Source: CAZCAC01 sp964496575
GTDB taxonomy: Bacteria > Planctomycetota > UBA1135 > GCA-002686595
Assembly: GCA_964496575.1 (NCBI GenBank)
Contig: CAZCAC010000212.1
Coordinates: 1-6,485 of the forward strand
Length of the DNA stretch: 6,485 nt
Direction: 5' to 3'
Of this stretch, positions 1 through 5,361 are shown in pieces; within the stretch, counting starts at the first letter, position 1, and every line of letters begins with the position of its first letter. The position numbers and the translations under genes are program-made. Under the pieces are notes generated by a model. It was given only the letters and a program-made list of their open reading frames with translations, searched no databases and was not told the origin of the DNA.

Positions 1-29
1 GATCAGCGTGGCGATTGGGGGGGAGTTGA

Positions 30-365
30 CCCTGGGGAAACGCGGGGCCCCACAAGGGGGCCTGGCAGGAGACCCTTCAGGCCCTGGAGCGGGTCGAGGC
101 GCTGGAGCGCGAGCTGGTCGGCTCTGCTCGGCTCCTGAGAGCGATGGCCCTGGCTCGCCTCGGCGACGAGGAGAGGGGGAAGGAGCTCTACCACCAGGCG
201 ACCGTCTACCGCTGGGAACGGGGGGGGCTGGCGGGGTACGCCGACGGTCGCCTGCCGTTGAACGAGGAGGCCAGGCTGCTCTTCGGGCCCACGGGGCTGG
301 AGCTGAGGGTGAAGGTGAATGCGGAGGCAGGGTCGGAAGAGCGGGTCATCCGGCAGCGCGAGTGA
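30..365 (+). pseudogene. 3' end of a TPR-like protein gene, frame broken upstream
   Basis: The frame ending at the TGA at 363-365 has strongly coding-like codon use (G/C third positions, Glu/Arg/Leu-rich helices) from about position 60. This is well upstream of its first ATG at 144, so the ATG is probably internal. The stretch before and around it reads as amphipathic helices (ALERVEALERELVG, then LLRAMALARLGDEERGKELY), resembling the last helices of a tetratricopeptide-type domain. A basic/aromatic tail follows, ending KVNAEAGSEERVIRQRE. A TGA at 27-29 closes this frame at the left, just after a seven-G run at 17-23, and the neighbouring frame is open there. A frameshift (real or sequencing error) or a decayed gene would both explain this. 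An eight-G run at 220-227 is read through without loss of coding character. No function is assigned; the TPR resemblance is inferred from helix pattern only. Confidence 0.5.
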
Positions 366-639
366 GCCCGCGGCCATGATCTGGCGGCGATCCCCCGTGT
401 GAAGTTTTTCGGGCCGCGGCCGAGGAAAGCCCCGTCGAGTCTCGTTCAGGGCGATACCAGGCGTCCGACCCCCAGCTCTCGGACGTGACCAACCGAACCT
501 CTGTCCGGTTCGATATGAACATCCGACCCAGATCGATTCACCGACGATTCACGCTCACCGCGGGGACCCTCGGTGCGCTGCGCTTCACTCGCCCGGTCGA
601 CTTCCGGACGCAGCGGCTCGGGTGGACGTCCAGCACCGC
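366..639. other. Intergenic stretch without a supportable gene
   Basis: Short open frames occur here, one starting at the ATG at 515 (MNIRPRSIHRRFTLTAG), but none has a convincing ribosome-binding site or a recognisable domain. A six-base inverted repeat CGAACC/GGTTCG lies at 494-499 and 507-512, just before that ATG. An eight-base inverted repeat (368-375 with 412-419) encloses 36 bases including a T5 run at 405-409. The T run precedes the right arm, so it does not look like an intrinsic terminator. I see nothing else. Confidence 0.4.
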
Positions 640-795
640 CTCGGTCCGTGCCTCGAGGGGTCGGTCGCCAACCGTTGCGGGGAGGAGCTGCTCGCCTACG
701 GCGACCGGAACGGCGACGGCCGTGCCGACCTGACGGCCACCGGCCCAGGGAAGGGTGTCGGTGGATACAAGGGGATCATCCGAGGGTATTCCATC
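640..795 (+). pseudogene. Possible remnant of one FG-GAP (integrin-alpha-like) repeat
   Basis: The frame that passes through 688-795 reads LLAYGDRNGDGRADLTATGP followed by GKGVGGYKGIIRGYSI. This matches the usual layout of one FG-GAP beta-propeller repeat: a G-D-x-N-G-D-G-x-A-D-L calcium-loop-like motif, a G-x-P turn, then a Gly-rich strand ending in a V/I-x-x-Y-S motif. There is no signal peptide, no second repeat and no C-terminal module. The frame then runs into a perfect hairpin at 821-850. The frame is technically open from the GTG at 622 past 1000, but coding character is lost after about 800. I read this as a degraded fragment of a secreted propeller gene related in type, not in sequence, to the intact one downstream. 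It could instead be a chance reading of GC-rich DNA. Confidence 0.35.
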
Positions 796-820
796 GCACC
801 GCCCGGGCCTCGTTCCAGCT

Positions 821-850
821 CGCTACCCTCCCCGGGCCGGGAGGGTAGCG
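821..850 (+). terminator. Perfect 12-bp hairpin, terminator-like
   Basis: The arms at 821-832 and 839-850 are exactly complementary (CGCTACCCTCCC and its reverse complement) around a six-base loop. No U-tract follows (the next bases are TTCGGCTG), so this is a candidate terminator by structure only. It separates the possible FG-GAP remnant from the leader of the propeller gene and could work in either direction. Confidence 0.5.
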
Positions 851-877
851 TTCGGCTGTCCCGCTCTTCCGGATTCC

Positions 878-886
878 TGCTAGCAT
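878..886 (+). promoter_or_regulatory. Possible extended -10 promoter element for the propeller gene
   Basis: TGC-TAGCAT at 878-886 fits an extended -10 element (TGn followed by a hexamer matching TATAAT at four of six positions). It lies about 80 bases before the ATG at 968 and just past the 821-850 hairpin, which is a sensible place for a promoter. No good -35 hexamer stands at the expected spacing. Weak evidence. Confidence 0.25.
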
Positions 887-967
887 GGTCCAGAGGCTCA
901 TCACGGCCTGTCACCCGGCGGCGATCCCAGCTCGCATTGGTCAGCTCGAGATCGAACGGAGACAACC

Positions 968-2566
968 ATGAAAGCGCTCACCACCCCCGCCGCCCTCCTG
1001 CTGGTTTCGCTCACCGCATCGGCCCAGTGGTCGGCAGAGGGGAAGTTCGTGCCAGGGGACCTGGTCGCCGGTGACCATTTCGGCGGAGCGGTCGCGGTCT
1101 CCGGCAATTCCGCAGTGGCCGGGGCGCCCTCCCACGACGGGGTGGCCACCGATGCGGGGGCCGCCTACGTCTACGTGCGCTCGGGAACGAGCTGGGTCCA
1201 GCAGGCCAAGCTCCGAGCTCTCGACGGCCAGGCCGGGGACCGGTTCGGATCCACCGTCGCGATCGACGGTGACACGGTGCTGATCGGTTCCCGGTACCAC
1301 GCGTACCCGAAGGGCGCGGTGTACGTGTTCGAGCGCTCCGGCACCACCTGGAGCGAGCAGGCCAAGCTGATGTTGACCGTGTCGGATCCGGGTGGGCTCG
1401 GCTCGCAGATCGCCCTCGACGGCGACACGGCGGCGATCGGAGCGTACCAGGGTGATCTGCTCGGGGAGCACGTCTACCTGTATGTGCGGTCGGGCTCCAC
1501 CTGGAGTCTCCAGGACGTTGTCAGCGGAGGGGGCTTCTACGACTTCTACGCCTGCGACCTCGATCTGGACGGGGACTGGCTCGTGGTGGGAGAGAGGCTC
1601 CAGGACGACGTGTACGTGGACAACGTCGGCGCAGCCTACGTCTACCAGCGGGTGGGTTCCGACTGGCAGTACCAGGCCGAGCTCCTGGGTCCCGTGCAAT
1701 GGAACTTCCGCTTCGGCACGCACGTGGCGATCTCGGGATCGACCATCCTGGTCGGTGCCGACCCCGATCTGTGGAAGACCTACGTCTACGTGCGATCCGG
1801 CTCGACGTGGTCCATCCAGCGGATCTTCCACTCTCCCGTCGACGATCTCGCCATCGACGGAGACGTGGCACTGATCGGCGACGACAACTGGTCCTCTTCC
1901 TCTCTCTACATCGCTCGGGTCATGTGGCGATCGGGCACGACCTGGACCCACCAGCATACGCTGGGCAGCTACGGTGAGTCGGGCTCCTCGGCCATCGACG
2001 GCGGGACGGTGGTGATCGGCAATCCCCTGGACGACGACGCCGGGATCGATGCGGGCGCCGCCCACGCGATCTCCTGGGAACCGGGGACCGGCTTCTGCTT
2101 CGGCGATCCGAGCAGTGGCACGCCGTGTCCGTGCAACAACGACAACGACGGCAGCGTGCCGGGCTCCGGTTGCGACAACGGCGTCTTCGCCTCGGGTGCG
2201 AGGCTCGCCGCTCGCGGGATCGCGAGCGTGAGCCACGACTCGGTGGTGCTGTACACCGAGCGCGTCGAGCCGAACAACTCGGGGCTCTACTTCCAGGCGA
2301 ACAACGCCGTGAGCGGCGGTGGCGGGATCGTCTTCGGCGACGGCCTGCGCTGCGCCGGCGGCCAGCTGCAACGCCTGCAGGTGCGCTTCTCCGACGCCTC
2401 TGGCTACTCCGCCACCACCGTGGCGATCGCCGCCAAGACCGGCATCTCGGCCGGCGAGACCAAGCGCTATCAGTGCTGGTATCGCAACCAGAGTACGCCC
2501 GCCTGTGGGCTGGGGGTGAACGAGTTCAACCTGTCCAACGGGTACGAGCTCGTCTGGGGACCGTGA
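968..2566 (+). CDS. Secreted seven-bladed FG-GAP/integrin-alpha-like beta-propeller protein
   Basis: The ATG is preceded by GGAGA at 958-962, five bases upstream. The 532-residue product starts with a signal peptide (MKALTTPAALLLVSLTASAQ; likely cleavage after Ala19), so it is exported. Residues about 20-375 form seven repeats, each with a core like A-I-D-G-D-T-V-L-I-G, then Y-V-Y-x-R-S-G-T-T-W. The closing Trp of each repeat falls at residues 76, 128, 179, 233, 281, 326 and 370, at 44-54 residue spacing. This fits a complete seven-bladed propeller of the FG-GAP_2 type. Residues 377-532 form a separate module beginning CFGDPSSGTPCPC, with further cysteines and a late Asn-Leu-Ser-Asn-Gly segment, of a kind I remember at the ends of many planctomycete secreted proteins. 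Its role (sorting, anchoring or structural cap) is unknown. No catalytic motif is visible; adhesion or carbohydrate/protein binding is a family-level guess. It stands alone between hairpins at 821-850 and 2577-2610. Confidence 0.9.
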   Translation: MKALTTPAALLLVSLTASAQWSAEGKFVPGDLVAGDHFGGAVAVSGNSAVAGAPSHDGVATDAGAAYVYVRSGTSWVQQAKLRALDGQAGDRFGSTVAIDGDTVLIGSRYHAYPKGAVYVFERSGTTWSEQAKLMLTVSDPGGLGSQIALDGDTAAIGAYQGDLLGEHVYLYVRSGSTWSLQDVVSGGGFYDFYACDLDLDGDWLVVGERLQDDVYVDNVGAAYVYQRVGSDWQYQAELLGPVQWNFRFGTHVAISGSTILVGADPDLWKTYVYVRSGSTWSIQRIFHSPVDDLAIDGDVALIGDDNWSSSSLYIARVMWRSGTTWTHQHTLGSYGESGSSAIDGGTVVIGNPLDDDAGIDAGAAHAISWEPGTGFCFGDPSSGTPCPCNNDNDGSVPGSGCDNGVFASGARLAARGIASVSHDSVVLYTERVEPNNSGLYFQANNAVSGGGGIVFGDGLRCAGGQLQRLQVRFSDASGYSATTVAIAAKTGISAGETKRYQCWYRNQSTPACGLGVNEFNLSNGYELVWGP

Positions 2567-2576
2567 TCCCTGCGAT

Positions 2577-2610
2577 CGACCGACCCGGATGCAGAGCCCC
2601 GGGTCGGTCG
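2577..2610 (+). terminator. Perfect 12-bp hairpin after the propeller gene
   Basis: The arms at 2577-2588 and 2599-2610 pair exactly (CGACCGACCCGG with its reverse complement) around a ten-base loop at 2589-2598. It starts ten bases after the TGA of the propeller gene, as expected for its terminator, though no U-tract follows. The loop contains the ATG that nominally opens the next reading frame. That ATG would be buried in this structure in any transcript crossing it. Confidence 0.65.
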
Positions 2611-4226
2611 CCGGGAGCGGCCGGGCGCGCCCTGACGAGAGCGGAAGTGAACGATCTCGCGGCGGCTACGCGTACAGCTCCGAGATCCAGAGCGCGCCGC
2701 CGATGGCGATCTTCTACAACCTCTTCTGCTGCAGCTCCTTGCGCTTCACCGACTCGAACTTCCTCGGCGGGGCCTACATCTACGACACCGGGACGCCGAG
2801 CCTGGCCGTCATCGGCAGCACCAAGACCGGGTCGATGCTGAACTTCTGGGCCTTCTACCAGCCCCTCGGGAGCTCCGAGAGCTTCGGCGAGGCCTACCGC
2901 CAGTGGTTCAACACCATCGCCCCGTACAGCGACGACGAGATCGCCTGGCACTACGGCATGACCGTGGCCGGGGATCCCTTCCTGGCCATCGGCGTCGAGT
3001 TCCTCACCATCGAGAACGTCACCGAGCTCGGCGATACCCAGGACGAGGTCACGCCGCGGCCGGTATTCGCCGACTTCACGGCGCCCATCAGTCCGCCGGT
3101 GACCAACCCCGAGCTGTACTACCGCGAGGCTGGCGGTGCCTTCACCGGCGTGCCGATGACCCTGGTGAGCGGTGACACCTACACCGCGGACCTCCCGCCG
3201 TTCGCCTCGCCGACGCGGGTCGAGTACTACGTTCGGGTGGAAGACGGCGTGGGCCACTCCGGGACCTTCCCGGCCGGTGCCCCCGACGAGGTGCTCGCCT
3301 ACCGCGTGGGCGAGATCACGATCTACTACCAGGACGGCTTCGAGACCGACACCGGCTGGACCCACGGGATGGACGCCAACCAGGACGACTGGCAACGCAG
3401 CGCCGACCACGGACTGAGCGGCTCCGCGGGCAAGGCGGGCGATCCGCCTGACGCCTACGAGGGCACCAACATCTGGGGCAACGACCTCGGAGGGGGAAAC
3501 TGGAACGGCGAGTACCAGAACGACACGAGCAACTGGTTGCGCTCGCCGATGATCGATCTCTCCGGTGCCACCGGCGCGACCCTCTCCTTCGCCCGCTGGC
3601 TGAACGTCGAGAAGGGAATCTACGACCAGGCGCAGGTGAAGGTGAACGGGGCGATCGTGTGGGAGAACCCGCCGAACGCGGACCTGATCGACACCTCCTG
3701 GAACGTGACGGAAGTCGACATCTCGCAGTTCGACGGCAATCCCGCGGTGCAGCTCGAGTTCCGCCTGATCACCGACGCGGGGTTGACCTTCGGCGGCTGG
3801 AACATCGACGACGTGAAGATCCTCAGCCTCGGTCCGGTCGACGGGTGCAGCACGAGCACCTACTGCACGGCCAAGGTGAACTCCGCCGGGCAGCTGCCCG
3901 TCATCGGATCGACGGGGACGCCGGGGGTCGCGGCCGGTGACTTCGAGGTCACCCCGTCGAACGGCATCGTGGGGAATGCGGCGATCTACATCTGGGGGGA
4001 CGATCCACACGACTTCCCCTTCCACGGCGGCACGCTCTGCGTGCACGCGCCGCAGCACCGCGGGCCGGTGAGGCTGATCGACGGGGCGGCGACCGCCTCC
4101 TGGCCGATCGCGGTCCTGCCGTCGATGGCGGGCACCATCCGGCACTACCAGATCTGGTTCCGCGATCCCGGGGACGCGGTCACCGTGGGCCTGAGCGGCG
4201 GGCTGATGGTCCGCTTCTGCGACTAG
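2589..4226 (+). CDS. C25 (gingipain-type) cysteine peptidase, N-terminally truncated, with Ig-like, jelly-roll and C-terminal modules
   Basis: Residues about 25-140 match the C-terminal half of a peptidase family C25 domain. The catalytic-cysteine strand is seen as FYNLFCCSS (Cys47/Cys48), followed by LAVIGSTKTGSML, FGEAYRQWFN and the closing WHYGMTVAGDPFL. Next come a beta-rich Ig/FN3-like domain (about 140-243), a jelly-roll-like domain (about 245-417, from YYQDGFETDTGW to GGWNIDDVKIL) and a C-terminal module (420-545, CSTSTYCTAKV to VRFCD). The last differs from the propeller protein's module. Family members normally have a signal peptide, a prodomain and a catalytic His in an HG motif roughly 30 residues before the Cys. 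None of these is encoded here in any frame. Residues 1-24 are low-complexity read-through of intergenic DNA, and the ATG lies in a hairpin loop with no Shine-Dalgarno. Another in-frame ATG is at 2703 (residue 39). Without a signal peptide the product cannot be exported normally, and without the His it should be inactive. Probably a pseudogene or chimeric join; the retained 3' frame is intact. Confidence 0.75.
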   Translation: MQSPGSVAGSGRARPDESGSERSRGGYAYSSEIQSAPPMAIFYNLFCCSSLRFTDSNFLGGAYIYDTGTPSLAVIGSTKTGSMLNFWAFYQPLGSSESFGEAYRQWFNTIAPYSDDEIAWHYGMTVAGDPFLAIGVEFLTIENVTELGDTQDEVTPRPVFADFTAPISPPVTNPELYYREAGGAFTGVPMTLVSGDTYTADLPPFASPTRVEYYVRVEDGVGHSGTFPAGAPDEVLAYRVGEITIYYQDGFETDTGWTHGMDANQDDWQRSADHGLSGSAGKAGDPPDAYEGTNIWGNDLGGGNWNGEYQNDTSNWLRSPMIDLSGATGATLSFARWLNVEKGIYDQAQVKVNGAIVWENPPNADLIDTSWNVTEVDISQFDGNPAVQLEFRLITDAGLTFGGWNIDDVKILSLGPVDGCSTSTYCTAKVNSAGQLPVIGSTGTPGVAAGDFEVTPSNGIVGNAAIYIWGDDPHDFPFHGGTLCVHAPQHRGPVRLIDGAATASWPIAVLPSMAGTIRHYQIWFRDPGDAVTVGLSGGLMVRFCD

Positions 4227-4251
4227 CCCCCTTCCCGGGCGGGTCGACCTC

Positions 4252-4309
4252 GCCGCCCCTCCTCCCTTCACGGCGCGCCGCGAAGGGGGGGCGGCCGCCG
4301 TTTTCGGCG
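4252..4309 (+). terminator. Tandem hairpins after the C25 gene
   Basis: The first hairpin pairs 4252-4259 with 4288-4295 and 4264-4269 with 4282-4287, leaving a four-base bulge (TCCT) on the left arm and a self-complementary apex. Its right arm includes a seven-G run (4285-4291). A second small hairpin, CGCCG-TTTT-CGGCG, follows at 4296-4309 and holds the only T-run. Together they probably end transcription 25-80 bases after the TAG of the C25 frame. Confidence 0.55.
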
Positions 4310-4395
4310 TGATTTCGCGGCTTTGACTCCATCCCCGATCAGGGAGAGGCCGAGGGGAGGGATCGGAGGAGTCCGACCCACCGCCTTCCAACCAC

Positions 4396-4400
4396 GGAGA
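4396..4400 (+). promoter_or_regulatory. Ribosome-binding site that fixes the TTG start of the lipoprotein gene
   Basis: GGAGA stands six bases before the TTG at 4407. The frame is open further upstream to another TTG at 4323. However, the 28 extra residues from that start are Arg/Pro-rich and would precede the signal peptide, so 4407 is the better start. The leader before it (4335-4366) can form a CCGATC/GATCGG stem around a purine-rich loop. Confidence 0.6.
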
Positions 4401-4406
4401 CTCACC

Positions 4407-5228
4407 TTGCGTCACTCCCTGCTCGCCCTCGTCGCCTTCACCGCCGTCACCCTCGCCAGCTGTGGCCAGCAGCCCGTGCCCCGGGACATCAGCACCCCCG
4501 AGGGCGCGATCCTCGTCCCGATCCACGCGATCGCCAGCGGAGACCTCGCCACCTTCATCGAGACCCGGGCGCCGAACGGTGCGCTCGCCGAGGCGGAGGC
4601 CTGGTGGAACGAGAACCGCGGCTCGCTCTCGGAGGAGGGCGACTCCGCCGAATTCGAGGAGATGATGGGGATGCTGACCCAGCCGGGTGCCGCGGACGCG
4701 CTCTTCGCGCTGGCGCAGCCGCAGCTCGAGCAGATCCAGGCGATGATGCCGATGATGACTCTGGGCTTCAATCAGCAGCTGGGGTCGATGCCGAAGGCAG
4801 AAGGGATGAGCGACGATCAGTACCGGCAGGCGCAGGCCGTGGCGCGGTCGATCGCCAGCTGGACCGAGGATCTCGACATCACCGACGAGGGCGACCTGAA
4901 GGAAGCGATCGACATCCTCTGCGCGACCGCGACCCGGCTCCAGATCCGGACCGTCGCGGACCTCGAGGCCTGCAGCTTCGACGAGGTGATCCAGAAGGGG
5001 CAGGTCCTGACGGAGGGCCTGATCGACATCCTCGCGGTGTACGACCTCGACCTGCGCGAGATCGCCGACTCGGCCGAGATCGTGCGAGTGGACGACTTCG
5101 GCGACCGGGCCACGGTGACCTACTCGATCGACTTCTTCGGCGAGACGATGCAGTTCGACTCCGATCTGCAGAAGGTCGACGGCTTCTGGTACGACGCCGA
5201 GGAGCTGACGCTGGCCAGCAACCAGTAG
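4407..5228 (+). CDS. Lipoprotein of unknown function
   Basis: From the TTG at 4407 the product has 273 residues. It begins MRHSLLALVAFTAVTLASCG: one basic patch, a short hydrophobic stretch and a lipobox Leu16-Ala17-Ser18-Cys19. It should therefore be lipidated on Cys19 and tethered to a membrane on the extracytoplasmic side. The mature part opens with a Thr-Pro-Glu-Gly-Ala motif and a 'SGDLATFIET' segment. This resembles the start of small NTF2-like/DUF4878-like lipoprotein domains in general layout (recall, not a firm match). A long helical, Met/Gln/Glu-rich middle follows (MMGMLTQPGAADALFALAQ, then QIQAMMPMMTLGFNQQLGSM). The end is a beta-strand-rich tail (RATVTYSIDFFGETMQF, DGFWYDAEEL) like the last strands of such folds. 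Two cysteines (IDILCAT and LEACSF) could form a disulphide. It is a single gene between hairpins at 4252-4309 and 5241-5286. The sigma-factor gene begins 133 bases downstream; any functional tie to it is speculation. Confidence 0.85.
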   Translation: MRHSLLALVAFTAVTLASCGQQPVPRDISTPEGAILVPIHAIASGDLATFIETRAPNGALAEAEAWWNENRGSLSEEGDSAEFEEMMGMLTQPGAADALFALAQPQLEQIQAMMPMMTLGFNQQLGSMPKAEGMSDDQYRQAQAVARSIASWTEDLDITDEGDLKEAIDILCATATRLQIRTVADLEACSFDEVIQKGQVLTEGLIDILAVYDLDLREIADSAEIVRVDDFGDRATVTYSIDFFGETMQFDSDLQKVDGFWYDAEELTLASNQ

Positions 5229-5240
5229 CGCGAACGACCA

Positions 5241-5286
5241 TCACCTCTCACTCGCCCGGCCCGGCGCCCGGGTTGGTGAGAGGTGA
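5241..5286 (+). terminator. Long hairpin after the lipoprotein gene
   Basis: TCACCTCTCAC at 5241-5251 pairs exactly with 5276-5286. Inside it, 5255-5259 pairs with 5268-5272 across a small internal loop, leaving an eight-base apex. It begins twelve bases after the TAG of the lipoprotein gene. The bases just after it (CTGGATTCTGTATTT) are relatively T-rich for this DNA, so this is the most convincing intrinsic terminator in the window. Confidence 0.7.
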
Positions 5287-5349
5287 CTGGATTCTGTATT
5301 TCCGTCGATTCGGCGAGGTCCCCCTCTCCCCTGTGGTGTCCCGTATCCT

Positions 5350-5353
5350 GGAG
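5350..5353 (+). promoter_or_regulatory. Ribosome-binding site favouring the GTG start at 5362
   Basis: GGAG is eight bases before the GTG at 5362. An in-frame GTG at 5353 overlaps this site and so lacks its own. The ATG at 5380 has no Shine-Dalgarno-like sequence at a useful distance. The choice changes only the first few residues, ahead of the sigma domains. Confidence 0.45.
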
Positions 5354-5361
5354 TGGCCGTC

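Noticed and set aside
405..409. T5 run as the tail of an intrinsic terminator for the first gene
   Set aside because: No stem ends just before it. The only inverted repeat nearby has the T run inside its loop.
941..2371. Long minus-strand open frame (476 codons) opposite the propeller gene
   Set aside because: Its translation is Arg/Val/Asp/Gly-rich without domains and mirrors the codon bias of the + strand gene, which has a signal peptide, ribosome-binding site and seven regular repeats. It is a GC-driven shadow.
4323..4406. Earlier TTG start for the lipoprotein at 4323
   Set aside because: It would put 28 Arg/Pro-rich residues before the signal peptide. The TTG at 4407 has GGAGA at six bases and gives a standard lipoprotein signal.
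2526..4526. Long minus-strand open frame (666 codons) opposite the C25 gene
   Set aside because: It crosses the double hairpin and two gene boundaries, shows no domain, and has low-complexity Val/Arg/Gly/Glu composition. It is a shadow of the opposite strand.
5344..5349. TATCCT as a -10 element for the sigma-factor gene
   Set aside because: It is only about a dozen bases before the start codon, lies next to the ribosome-binding site, and has no -35 partner, so it is too weak to list.
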